Origin: Temnothorax longispinosus
Taxonomy: Eukaryota; Arthropoda; Insecta; Hymenoptera; Formicidae
Direction: 5' to 3'
Assembly (NCBI RefSeq): GCF_030848805.1
Contig: NC_092359.1
Location: 12,706,035 to 12,770,034 of the forward strand
DNA length: 64,000 nt
Each line of letters opens with the position of its first letter. Position 1 is the stretch's first letter. Shown here piece after piece: positions 29,061 to 40,261 of this stretch. The translations under genes were made by a program, and so were the position numbers. Below the pieces are notes generated by a model, which was not told the origin of the DNA, did no database searches, and worked only from the letters and a program-made list of their open reading frames with translations.

Positions 29061-29337
29061 TAAAGGTGCGATTTTATGGGCGTCAGTTGACGCGCGTCAA
29101 TTGTAGTACAGCTTATGAAGACATCTTTATTCTCTGTATTTACTTAACATTATGCAACAATTTTAATGTTTTATTCGTGTCCTTTGGCAATACACTTTAT
29201 GTACACAGTAATCACGAATAAATCACTTATCGCAGAATATGATAATTTTTTTTTTTTCCCAAGAGACAAAATGGCTAGCGTGCGATTGTTAACGATTATA
29301 TACAAAATTCAGATAATTGAAGAAAACTGCATAATGA

Positions 29338-29512
29338 TTTGACTGGGGCGGTACATCTGTCAAAGAATAACGCAGGTGTCCTAAGGCCAGCTCAGCGAGG
29401 ACAGAAACCTCGCGTAGAGCAAAAGGGCAAAAGCTGGCTTGATCTCGATGTTCAGTACGCATAGAGACTGCGAAAGCACGGCCTATCGATCCTTTTGGCT
29501 TGAAGAGTTTTC

Positions 29513-29554
<42 letters not shown>
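29338..29554 (+). rRNA. 28S rRNA gene fragment, 217 bp (dispersed, partial)
   Basis: The sequence from TTTGACTGGGGCGGTACAT through CACAGGGATAACTGGCTT matches the highly conserved 3' domain of insect 28S rRNA near the peptidyl-transferase centre, with no difference I can detect from memory. The flanks are AT-rich non-ribosomal DNA. The expected continuation GTGGCGGCC is absent after GGCTT, so this is an isolated fragment and not part of an rDNA unit. Confidence 0.93.
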
Positions 29555-29751
29555 TTTCACTTCCTTAATTAAACTTTATTTCATGTAAAAAACACAATAC
29601 AAAAATTATCCTTTTATTTTTTTATTAAAAAAAAAAGCAGAATAATATGATTTAAGAAACTATAAAAAACTTATATAAGAAAAGTGCGATATATTTTTAG
29701 ATAATAAATTTTAAAGAAATCATAAATAATCTGTGAAGAGTATAAATGTGT

Positions 29752-29902
29752 AGGCTGAGTTTCCACTGAGTGCGTCACGCGTCGCGTCGTCTGTCGTTAA
29801 CCAATCTAAACATCCCGTCACAAATAATGTAATAAAATGGGATGTTTTGATTGGTTATCTTGTGATAACGCGACGCATGACGCGCTCAGTGGAAACTCAG
29901 TG
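29752..29902. mobile_element. Palindromic MITE (GTTTCCACTGAG family), about 150 bp
   Basis: The arms are GGCTGAGTTTCCACTGAG...CGTCACGCGTCGCG and the inverse GCGACGCATGACGCGCTCAG. The inner arms have TTAACCAATC and GATTGGTTA. Further copies are at 62711-63246 and 63247-63846, where they are interrupted by other elements. Confidence 0.8.
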
Positions 29903-30203
29903 ACAAAAATGCTATTTTTTAGTTATCCGCGTATTTAAAAAAATTTTCCTATATTGATATATGCTTTTGCTCTTGTGTGTTTATTCTTGGTAATGCATTT
30001 AAAACTGTGTGTGTACATACAAGGTGTATTTTCAATCTATTAAATTGTAAATATTGCTTGGAAAACTGGCGATTGTATACCGACAAATCATGAACTACGA
30101 AGTTCTCTAACGTTGACGTGAATGAAGATGGCGTGATAAAAACGGACTCCACAAAAATTTCGGATCTCTCGAGCTTCTCTCTACGCTCGAGAACAATGGG
30201 AAG

Positions 30204-31480
30204 TAGAGATGGGCAAAACGGTTCATCTCAGTGAGCGGTTCGGAGTCAGTTCACTCCCTAAAATGAGTCGGTTCTTTCGTACGGTTCATTTTACGGTTTT
30301 TTTTTCTTTATAAAAATCTTGGGTTTATTTATACATACATCATTTTATTTCGATTTTTTTATACAGGAAAAACTTATATTATTAATATTTGTCCAACCGT
30401 CGCACGTTAAGCAGATGGCTTGCGAATCAGCTAATCGACTAGTTATTTTAATTATAATTTCGTTGTGTATGGAAGACAATAGAGAATTGGACAATGTTTT
30501 GCGACTAGGCAAACTATAACTAGGGCACAAAAGGTTGACAAACTTCTTAAATTCTTTGTCTTCTACTATTGAAAATGGCTGATACTCCTTGCACACCGTT
30601 CTTAATAATTGAATGTCAATTAATCTGCTTTTATTTAACGATACGGGTTTAATAATATCAACATATCTACTTATTGAACACTGTTGATTGACTAAGTTTG
30701 GAGTGTTTGGGCGTGAGGAAGTAGCAGGGCTAATCGGGGATGAAAATTCAGATCCATCTAATCTTGATTGTGAAGGTTCCTGAATGGGACTGTTACGATC
30801 AGATAACTTTAATTGAGAAATAGTCCGTACCTCAGAATCCTCAGACTCGATTTCAAGTGGATCATCAGGATTATCTCCAGATCTAATTAAAACTGAGGGA
30901 GATCGCGATCGACCGTCTGCTGAAGGTGAATCTTCCCGCAAAAGTGGCACAGTTGGATGTTTACTTCTTAAATGCCTTTTGAGGTTCCCAGTGGATGATC
31001 CTCCAGGCATTTATATATCCTGATTGCAATACCGACATCGTCCTTTTTTATCTTTCTTATCTTTGGTAAAATGATACCAAATGTTGCTCGTACCTCGGGG
31101 CCAAGACATTTTAATCTAAAAATAATAATTACTAAATAATAAAAAACGTCATCGATCAACACATATTAGAAATCTGCCTAGAAACTTTCTGGGCAGAAAG
31201 AAGAAGAAGAACGAGCGACTGCTCACGATTGCTAGGCTAGCGGAGTATCGCTAAACGCAGCAATGATTGTCAAATTCTGATAACGTACGACGTTCGATTC
31301 TTCGATTGTTCGATATCTTAGAATTTCTAGTTAGTAACATTTATCCTCCATAATGCTATCTATAATGGAGGGAGGTTGGGAACTAGGAAATGAAACATGG
31401 TCTTTTTTTACGAACCGTTTTTGAAACGCTTGATGTGAACCGTTCAATTGAACGGTTCACGAACCGCCTGCCCATTTGTA
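30204..31480 (-). mobile_element. hAT transposon remnant with imperfect terminal inverted repeats
   Basis: Left end TAGAGATGGGCAAAACGGTTC and right end (inverted) TACAAATGGGCAGGCGGTTC are the hAT-type termini. An 8-bp duplication is not clear. The interior holds a truncated transposase frame on the minus strand. The 3' two thirds of a normal hAT transposase is missing. Confidence 0.75.
30345..31109 (-). pseudogene. hAT transposase N-terminus (BED finger), broken
   Basis: The frame starts at ATG 31107-31109 with a BED-type zinc finger (WYHFTK, then CRYCNQDI, then HLRSKH). A TAA at 31011-31013 interrupts it in the middle of the finger. It then continues in the same frame through a Ser/Pro-rich linker to the start of the hAT catalytic region (SRKTLSN, LTCDGWT). 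It stops at about 30345 without the RNase-H-like core or the dimerisation domain. It cannot make a working transposase. Confidence 0.85.
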
Positions 31481-31969
31481 AATAGACAGGTGAAGCATTC
31501 CCGATGCTGCGCACTCGTTCAGTTTTTGAACCAATCAGCGCGCGACCTTTTTTGCGAGAAAAGCAATATGGCTGCTTCCATCAATTCGTAGTCCGTTACG
31601 TCCGTTATCCGTCGCTGTACGTCTGTTGTGCGGGAAATATTTTGTGTTCAACTTTTGCGACTTTAATAAAACATACGCAGTAAGTAGTAAATATAATTAA
31701 GTTGAGAGGCATTTATATTGGTTGTATATCTGCTAAATAACCCAAGTAGCAAAAAAATATTTTTCAACGTTTTTAAAAACATTTTTAGTAATAAAAAAAA
31801 TATTTAAAAAACGTTTAAATTAATAGAACAGATCCTTTTTTTTTTTTTAAAAGTATTTATTTTATTGATTTTTTCATTATTCACTGGCAATTTAAATTCT
31901 TATTTTTGCTGTATTTATTTTAACATTGTAAAAAAAACGTTTTTTTAACATTAAAAAAATGTGTTTTTT

Positions 31970-32109
31970 AATTATTTTAAAAAATTAAAGAATTATTGCG
32001 AAAAATATTACCTCAGACGCTCTTCACGAAATGAGGGAGGTTCCAGATTCGAATCCTGGCTGAGGTAATATTTTTCGCAATAAATTCTTTACAGTTTTTT
32101 AAAATAATT
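31970..32109. repeat. Long hairpin (about 47-bp arms) with tRNA-like loop
   Basis: Left arm 31970-32016 (ending TATTACCTCAG) and right arm 32060-32109 (starting CTGAGGTAATA) are nearly perfect inverted repeats. The 43-nt loop ends in a T-arm-like CCAGATTCGAATCCTGG that contains a good pol III B-box. The innermost 7 bp of the arms, ACCTCAG/CTGAGGT, would serve as an acceptor stem. No D-arm or A-box is visible, so a functional tRNA is unlikely; this may be a tRNA-derived foldback or SINE. Confidence 0.7.
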
Positions 32110-32119
32110 AATTCGCGTC

Positions 32120-32155
32120 GTATTATGTATTATGTATTATGTATTATGTATTATG
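32120..32155. repeat. Short tandem repeat, ATTATGT heptamer
   Basis: About four to five units of ATTATGT just before the THAP remnant. Confidence 0.85.
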
Positions 32156-32195
32156 CGTCGTATTATGTGCGTTGTATTATGATCATCTAGGAATC

Positions 32196-32351
32196 ATGCC
32201 GACTTGTTGCGTGAGAAATTGCAAAAGTCGTTCCGGTGGAGCTACGAAAACGAAAGACATCAAGTTCTTTCCATTTCCGCAAAATCGCGAATTAAAAGAA
32301 AATGGCTCGAAGCTTGCCACCGAGAAGAAGAAAATTTAAACATAAACAGCG
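32196..32351 (+). pseudogene. THAP-domain first exon remnant, frameshifted
   Basis: ATG 32196 opens MPTCCVRNCKSRSGG, the C2CH start of a THAP domain, then FFPFPQNRELK. Around 32295-32303 (in an A-rich run) the frame slips by one base; the next frame carries the expected KWLEACHREEENL part. A donor-like G|GTAAAT follows NINS, the usual end of a THAP first exon. No downstream exon with the second half (SxHF) was found. It may be a P-element or THAP-transposon relic. Confidence 0.75.
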
Positions 32352-32925
32352 GTAAATTTCAAGAATCATTTGAATTCGTATACAGTATAAAAACGTTACC
32401 TAATTTTATTCTGTTTGAATAAATATTTATTTTTTTCGTTACATGTCTTTTTATTATTATTTAAAGTAATTGCGTTTCAACCGAGGTTTCAACCCTTTTT
32501 CCTCACACTATAATTCAGAATCTACACTGTGGACGTGCGGTTAATTGACTCTAATCAAATTACGTAACCGAACTAGAACAGAATTAAAACAGAAGTTTAA
32601 TAAATAAACTAATAATGTAAGTTTAATTGTCATTAGTTTATTTATTTATTTAAGGTTTTATCTAAAATTTTACATGCACGTTGTACACATACGTACGTAG
32701 CTGCCGCCATTATGCGCAATGCTTTGTACACCATGGCGCCCTGCCATCTCAATGGGAAGATGCCGTTGTACACATACGTATTTACTTTTGCCCGATTTGC
32801 CGCTTGATTTAAAATTGCGAAGCAAATACGGCGCAAGACGGCCGTCGAACGGTGGAGTAAATATTTTATTTGTACGTGATATAATATCGAGCGGGATTAT
32901 ATAGCGAGCGTCATACAACACGAAC

Positions 32926-35900
32926 ATGAATTCCGCGGAAGTTGAAACTATCGCTGACCTGGTTCAGAATATGATTATTTCTCTGTGCGGCGAACAAAAG
33001 CCAGGTTAGTTTTCCCAAAGTTGTACCACTGCCGAAGATTTTTTTATATTCAGAAAAATTCACGATATGTTATTTCGCGCGAATTAATCGCAGCGTTATT
33101 TATTTTAAACAATGCAACTAAAGCGTTGTTAATGTCTCGTCGTATTTCTGTTAATAAAGCATCGCTTGTACCGTACTACGATTGTATTGTATGATAAGCT
33201 TTTTAAAAGTATCGTATGACTATTTTAAATCATTTGAAGAGAGGAGTAAGAATCTCTCTCTGACGGACGTTTTTCATAAAATCTGATTATGCGTTATTAA
33301 TGTGCTCCAATAAACGAGTCTACTCGAAAAAGTCGTCGCTCGCGTCTGATTTAACGAGGAACGTCGAATGACAGATGTAAAGCGTCCTGAGGATTATTAC
33401 TTAGCTCCGAGGTAACGCACTTTGTCTCTGCCCCATATCTGATGCTCTTTAAATCGCTTTAAATCCAGACGCGAGCAGTGATAATCTTTTTGAACAGATT
33501 AGAATTCTGGTGTACATAGTACCCTGGAATTATTGATTTAACAGTTCAGATCTTTTAAGACATTTTTCACAAGTTGTAACACATAAATTTTCAAATATCA
33601 CCTAACATATGATAACATAATAAAGATATGCGATACACAAGCTACAACATATTTTTCATGTCTTTTAGAGTTGATCAGAAGATTTATGCGTTTTTCCCTT
33701 GGCTTACTGTCGTCTACTCAAGGCATAGAAACATTGAGAGAGGATGAAGTGACTGTAGCAACGTATATAAAGAGTAAATTATCGCCACCTGATGCAGTGC
33801 AGTTTGATAAGCTGCACAATGATTTGAAAGATGGGGTACAAAATCTCCTGGTTTAAATCTTTCCATGTCTTTTGCTTCAATCGTATTCATTCATGTCTAC
33901 TGTTTTAGATAAATGTTTTTGTATCAATCTTCTTTCTTTCATTAGCTACTGAAGAATCGTACGAGCGTTCTAATATTCGTACTGAACATGGGCCAGTCGA
34001 TGGAACAAATGAAGGACAAAATCTTTTTGTTTCCAGATATGAAATCGCAGTTAAGCCCAGTCACGTCCACTAGTGGTAAGATCAACGCAATCGACATTTG
34101 TCAAAGTATTATCTAATCGTTTCTTATATTTAGGACAATCGTCACAAACGTTATGTTCTCAAGCACAAGTTGTATCGTTAAATACCACAGAGACAAATTC
34201 GAAAGGATTATTAACGAATCCAAGTAAAATATTCAACGAGGAGTGCGTTTCAGAAGATGTACTAGTCCAGGACTTGATATATTCCTTTCAAAGTGTCGAA
34301 GGGAAAGTTTTAAAGTTAGATTCCAGCTATGGCTTTCAGATAGATCCTATAGCAAAAATTAATAGATCACAAAAACAAGCTGTTTTAAGACTAAGCGAAC
34401 TGGGATACCTGCATAGTATAGTACGAAAAGGATTAGAGAGAATGTCTGTTGCTGGTGCAGGTAGAGTTACCGATAGTTTCGTTGCTGCGTTACATAAGGA
34501 ACTGTCAGAATATTACAGATTCATAGCCATAATGCAAGAAGAGGTGAATAGGTAAGAAATTAAACATATAACAATATCGTATTTCAAAGATATAAGGTTC
34601 ACAAAGTTGCATTAAGTATTTCATAAATCCAATAACGATATTTTTCTTGCTTGAAATACTCTTGAAGAATATTTACGATATAATATTGTTTATATTATAA
34701 AATAATATAAGGGTAACAATTGAAACAGATCACAAAATCAAATGATTACATATGGAGTTACATTGTCCCATTTACATCTTTCCGCATGCGATCCGTTGGA
34801 AACTCTAAAGTGGTTAGCGAGTATAGTAAGAACTTGCCAAGGCCAGAAAGGTGGTGCATTAGCATCTACTGTTTACGAGTTCAGCTATCACGGGGATGTC
34901 ATTGTGAAGAATTTAGTCAAAAGAGTTTTGGAAAGTGTTTGCAATCCCCTGTACAATATGTTAATGAGATGGATCGCTGATGGGGAGCTGGACGATCCGT
35001 ACAAGGAGTTTTTTATTCAAGCGTGCAATGATGTTAGTGGCGACAGAATGTGGCATGAGAAATATCAAGTGAGAAATTCAATGGTGCCATCCTTCCTTAG
35101 TAAAGCACAAGCGAGGAAGATTCTAGGAACAGGAAAAAATATTAATTTCTTACGTGAAGTTTGTAAAGACTTTTCACCGTGGCAAGATAGACACGCAGAT
35201 ATGTTTAAGAATAGTGATGAGGAATATAATGGTTAGTAATAATGGATAGATTATTATTGTTACAAGGTGATTTTAAAATTTATCGTTTTTTTCGTTAATA
35301 TATTGAAAATATTTGTAAGTTATAAAAATCTTGGCTAATGTCAATTAGATTGTTATAGCTTCGTCAAACTTGAAAGGATATTTAATTCTTATATTATTCA
35401 TTTTCTAGTTGAAATCTTTTTCGATATGGATCCAGACGGTCGTCTGCAAACTATGATGGATGCTGCTTATAAAGAAACTTCAACAAGAGTTGTTGAAATA
35501 TTGACAAAACAATATCATCTGATGGATCATTTGCAGGGGATTAAGGGATATCTCTTGCTTGGCCAAGGCCACTTTATTCAACATCTTATGCACTTATTAG
35601 AGTAAGAATATTTCTTGTTGATGCAGCTAATAGTATTAATTGTATTAATATTTTTGCGTTTTAGCGTACGTATTCCAGATCTAAGAAATTGTCTCGATTA
35701 TACATTTTAGGCCTGAATTAGCCAAACCTGCAAGTTCTTTATATCCTCATAACATGACATCTATACTTGAAACTGCAATAAGAGCAACCAGCACAAAGTT
35801 AGATGATTTAGATGTGCAAAAACGTTTAGATGTCAGACTATTAGCCCCTTCAGAAAATGAAACAGGTTGGGACGTCTTTATTCTAGATTATAATGTTGAT

Positions 35901-37290
35901 GGACCTATAGGAACGGTAAATACATTAATTGCAATATTTAATCTTTATGTTAAATTAACCTAATGAATCATGGTCAATAATTTATCAGATTTTGGATCCA
36001 TGCAGACAGATGTATCAAACGGTTTTCTTTGCTTTATGGAAAGCAAAGAGAATGGAGTCGATTTTATCTGCTATTTGGAAGCAACAGACAACGTCAGCGA
36101 AAATGTTTAGAAAAATGCCGGAAGTATTGCCCATCCAGAATCATATTCATTTAATTACTAGTAGTATGGTTCATTTGGTCCATCAAATGCAATATTATTT
36201 TTTATTTGAGGTAAGACCGTGTCACATTAAAAGCTATTATTAATGATCAAGAACCACCATTAATTTAATAATGGGCAATTTAATGAATGGGAACTGTTAT
36301 ATATTGCATATTGACAAATAAAAATAATTAAAGGTAATCGAATGTTCTTGGGATACATTTGCAAAGCAACTTCTGCAGGCGTCATCTCTTGATGATATAA
36401 TTGCAGCTCATAATCATTTTGTTGATTCTGTACGACATGGTACATTATTGGATGAAAAATCGCAAGTGAGTATTAGATCATATTTGACAATATATACGTA
36501 TACGAATGCACATTTTTATTACAAATGCACACTATTTCCGATGTTACAGGAACTTATGGATCACTTACGCTCAGTCTATAGTCCAATACTAGATCTCCAA
36601 AATCTCGAGGAATCTTTCCTTGCGCGTGCTACACAGGAATACGAGGCAAGATTAAGTGCCGATAATTTTAGGCAGGAACAAACGAAAAAATGGGGTCGTA
36701 CAAATAAAAAAGATCAAGAAATTGAAAAAAAAGAGGCAGCATTTTCAAAATATCTGAATACACTTTCAATACAATTGAGACTACTTTCGAGAACCTATCA
36801 GGTAATAATCAAATGGAATATTAATTCTGTTCTTATAAGGCTTCATTCCGATATTCGCTATCAGTACTGAAAATCTATATTTTTCTATATTTTATGTCAC
36901 GTATACTATGGATTTTCAGTACTAACAGTTGCTGACAGTAAATATCAATATTTTTCCATCCACATGATTTTTTTGTCGTAATAGAGCAATAATTTATATA
37001 TTATTCCTTAAAATAAAATGTAAAGAGCAATTGCTTTTTTTTAAGTATATCTTTTCTCAAAAGAAGAAAAATATGTTTATTTCATTTTTAAAAGTATATA
37101 TTCTTTCTTTCAGGATCGTGTGAAAAAATTTCTATTAATGCTTGCTTCCGCTGAAGATGTGTCGCTGCAGTTACTTAGCGTACGATTAGATTTTAATGAA
37201 TATTACAAGAGTAAAGATAGCCGACTAGTTGTGCCATTAACATATCAACATCGCAGACAAAGTGATCAGACTTTCTTTGGATGCAAGTGA
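32926..37290 (+). CDS. TUBGCP3: Gamma-tubulin complex component 3 (GCP3, Grip91-like), eleven exons
   Basis: Core subunit of the gamma-tubulin ring complex that nucleates microtubules at centrosomes and spindles. Exons: 32926-33004, 33669-33835, 33946-34075, 34134-34551, 34729-35231, 35409-35601, 35711-35915, 35989-36210, 36334-36465, 36550-36801 and 37114-37290. All junctions are GT-AG and in phase, totalling 2478 nt (825 aa). The Spc97/Spc98 family body is plain: LVQDLIYSFQSVEGK and LRLSELGYLH (GRIP1), then DGRLQTMMDAAYKETS, LDYNVDGPIGT and IECSWD (GRIP2), ending LDFNEYYKSKDSRLVV. These match GCP3 rather than GCP2, 4, 5 or 6. The start ATG 32926 gives MNSAEVETIADLV and the stop is TGA 37288-37290. 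No damage is seen. Confidence 0.96.
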
Positions 37291-37497
37291 CAATTGGCAG
37301 CAGAAAATTTATTTGAGACCTTTAACGATTCAAGTTACCTTTCAAATAAATGCTGTAACTCAACTGAGCAGAATCCATCTGACGTTAATAGTAAGGATAC
37401 AAGCATATTTGATTTTTCCAACAATCGCCCTTTATTTTGTTCTTTATATTGATATCATGATACCACCAATTTTTTTTATAGACCACACTCATCCAAA

Positions 37498-37780
37498 ATG
37501 ACGACAGATGTCAATGACTCTGTCGCTTTACACAAAAAAAGATGTAGAACCAATTTGAGAAACGCTGAGTTAAGTAAACGTACGTTTAGAATATTTTTGG
37601 AAAAACAGATATTGTCACATGTGGAGATAGAAATTCAGAAAAACACCCAAGAGCCACAAACTCCGTTAACACCCAATTTTAATTTTGACGAAAGCGACTT
37701 TGCTTTAAGCAAAATACGATTAACGCTTACTTTATTTCAAACAACTATATCGGAAAAGAAGACATCTGTAAATAGTATAT
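37498..37780 (+). CDS. Possible small unknown gene, 5' part
   Basis: An acceptor-like T-rich ATAG precedes a frame starting MTTDVNDSVALHKK. It continues for about 90 codons with a charged, protein-like composition (KRTFRIFLEKQ, FNFDESDFALSK), then runs into the palindromic elements at 37780. Protein-like frames resume at about 38660-39047. I do not recognise a family. It could be a real gene split by a transposon, the tail of an unseen transcript, or chance. Confidence 0.35.
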
Positions 37781-37900
37781 TACACTACAAGGGCCGAAAG
37801 TTGAATTTTCGGCCCTGCGCGTCATGATGCCCCGAGGCGAAGCCGAGGGCATCATGACGAGCAGGACCGAGATTTCAACTTTTGGCCCGCGTAGTGTATA
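37780..37900. mobile_element. Foldback repeat unit, 121 bp
   Basis: Outer arms TACACTACAAGGGCCGAAA and the inverse GGCCCGCGTAGTGTATA. The inner arms are GCGTCATGATGCCC / GGGCATCATGACG around a GCGAAGC loop. It directly abuts the recombinase-bearing element. Confidence 0.65.
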
Positions 37901-37902
37901 CG

Positions 37903-38651
37903 ATTTTTCTTCATAGCCGGTCGAAAGTACGTTATTAATTTTACTTTTTTTAACTTTAAATGTTAATAAGCATGTTTTTGATGCCTGCCCCCGACATTTG
38001 CGGCACGAGCGAAGCGAGTGCTGCTGGTCGGGGGGGCAGGCATCAAATACATTCCAAGAGTCAAGTCTCGTCATATTTTGTAAAAATAAATTCACGTGCG
38101 TGCCAACGGGGTGACCGTTGGTATGTGTGTGCACGTGTGTCGCGCGGATTCGCACGCCAGGACGATCGATAAGCCGTCCGTCGTCGGGATCGCGTCTTCC
38201 GGCCGGTGCATTGAATTTAATGTGCTTTTCAAAATTGACCAAACACTCCATAAAGTTGACGGCTTTAATTTTTTAGATAGGTCCTTAAAATACACAACCA
38301 AATTATTTTCTTCACAGTTTGACAGTGAAGTTTTGTGTTCTATCTGCCACTTTTTATACGTGTCGTAAACAAGATTGTATCGATCAACAGACTTCTTTGG
38401 CAACGTATCTGTATTTATTATCAATCGCGCTTCTGCATCGAAATTTCGTATAACTTCTTCCTCGTCTACGGATTCATCAGATGACATATTGACAGAACAA
38501 TATTGATGACTATTTTTAAGGTTAAAGGGCGTTAAGGTTTAAAGTTATAGAGAGCGCGCGTGTACTTCTCACAGGGAGTAAATGTTAAACTTTCGTCCCT
38601 GCTATTAGGGACGAAAGTACGTACTTTCGACCGAGGTATGAAGAAAAAATA
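37903..38651 (-). mobile_element. Element with 30-bp inverted ends and a possible tyrosine-recombinase fragment
   Basis: Left end TTTTTCTTCATAGCCGGTCG... and right end ...CGACCGAGGTATGAAGAAAAA are inverted copies of about 30 bp. On the minus strand a frame from 38487 down to about 38200 codes an acidic N-terminus, then YNLVYDTYKKWQ...VVYFKDLSKK..PSTLWS. That resembles the SAM-like core-binding domain of tyrosine recombinases, such as Crypton-type elements. The catalytic domain is absent. The identity is recollection-based and moderate at best. Confidence 0.45.
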
Positions 38652-39047
38652 ATTTAACCTTACCAAGTTTAGAAGTTAAATTATGTAATTCTAGTAATAG
38701 TGCTATACAAATCACTAATGCGATTGTAAATCGTGAAAATGATTCTGAAATTAATGTGTATGAGAATCTTATTCAAAACAAATCAAAAGTTTCCACTTAC
38801 TGCACCTACGTCTAATCAAAATACCTCAAATCTTAAAATGGACATAGCAGTTGATAAGCCATCCAACTATTCGTCGATATATGCTAATAGTCCAGAATGG
38901 TATCAAGATAATGAGACTGTATCAGTTCATGGATCTCTATTAAGTGAAACTATTTCGGACATTAGCGCATGTAATTCAGATTTAAGAAGAAATACCAATC
39001 GCAAACGGTATCGTTGGAAACGTATACTTTTTTGTTGTGTTAATTGA
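38652..39047 (+). pseudogene. Possible 3' part of the unknown gene, broken frame
   Basis: Protein-like sequence occurs in two overlapping frames. The first covers about 38660-38810 (SNSAIQITNAIVNREN); a second covers 38800-39047 (NLKMDIAVDKPSNYSSIY, SLLSETISDISACNSD) and ends at TGA. Joining them needs a one-base shift. The family is unknown and the link to 37498-37780 is inference. Confidence 0.3.
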
Positions 39048-40057
39048 GTTCGACATTTGTATGTTACCAACAATCAAAAAATATATTTGAGATAGAGAAA
39101 TCTGTTTCTAAAATTTATATATTTTCTTATACTGAATTAATAATTCACGATATTGATATTAACTATATTGATAAACGTTGACTTACGAGATACATTGCTT
39201 TTAATTTTTACTATTTTAGGCACTGTTTGCTGTATTTCTACAAAGTTTTAGTATCTAAGATTTGGTGATTATTAGCAAATTATATACAAAGTATAATTCA
39301 TAAGCTAGCCTCAGCAAATTTCAGTAACTGCAAAGAAGCTTAAAACTTATATTTTTCAACATAGAGTAGAATATTGATCAAATAGTACAAAGTAGTATTT
39401 TTCTGCCGTGTTTAACTAAGAGTGTTATTTTTACTTTTCTATTGCAATCTATATTTTTGGGATGATTAGTTACATTACTTTTATTATCTGCGAAAAGAAT
39501 TTAATACTTTTTATTTTTATTAGATATACATATTGATATACATTAGTTTTGCAGACTTCTTATTATTAGATATAAAAGTACACACATTCTTTTTAAGTTG
39601 TACACATACGCTTCATATAGACTGTATATAATAAGTTATCATATTTAATTCCTTGCCATATTAGGAAATTAATGCATTTCAGAAAACATAAGCTATTTTT
39701 ATATTATTATTGAAATTGTGTTGCTATGTATTTAATATTTGTAATAAATTCAGAATTTATTATAAATTGTATTATCTTTTTCACTCAACTGCAACGTTAA
39801 GCAACATAAAATGCAAGTTGTTATTTAGATCATTAAATAAGACAAAGTAACAAATTAAGTATAATCCTAGTATGTTTCCCATTATTATATTTAATATTGA
39901 ATAGAATGTATAATGCAGTTCTAATAAAATCCGTATAAATACTGAATTTTTTTTAAATTTGAAAAAAAATTATTAGTTTTATATAAATATAGTATCTATA
40001 TATGTATTTAAAAAATAATTTTTTTTCAGTACTTAAATAAAATAAAATAAATATACC

Positions 40058-40112
<55 letters not shown>

Positions 40113-40261
40113 ATGTATATAGGTCAGAAAAGAGATAGAAGAATGATTGACGAACAAAGTCCACAAATGTTACTTACTCATATTATTATATTACATTACA
40201 TGTTTCTTTTACACAATGGACAAATATATTAAATGTATATATTTTCTGTTAACCACTACTT
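39048..40261. other. AT-rich intergenic stretch with (CA)n
   Basis: No gene was seen. A CA microsatellite at 40063-40109 is flanked by inverted ACCTATATA / TATATAGGT. Confidence 0.6.
40063..40109. repeat. (AC)n microsatellite
   Basis: About 46 bp of AC dinucleotides. Confidence 0.95.

Noticed and set aside
29338..29554. Part of a functional rDNA array
   Set aside because: The 28S sequence is cut on both sides and flanked by unrelated AT-rich DNA.
32010..32066. Functional tRNA gene
   Set aside because: No D-arm or A-box, and the anticodon stem-loop cannot be formed with a 7-nt loop; kept only as a tRNA-like hairpin.
32926..37290. Assignment of this gene as GCP2
   Set aside because: The order and wording of motifs (LVQDLIY...GK, LSELGYLH, LDYNVDGPI, IECSWD, LDFNEYYK) fit GCP3; GCP2 differs in these blocks.
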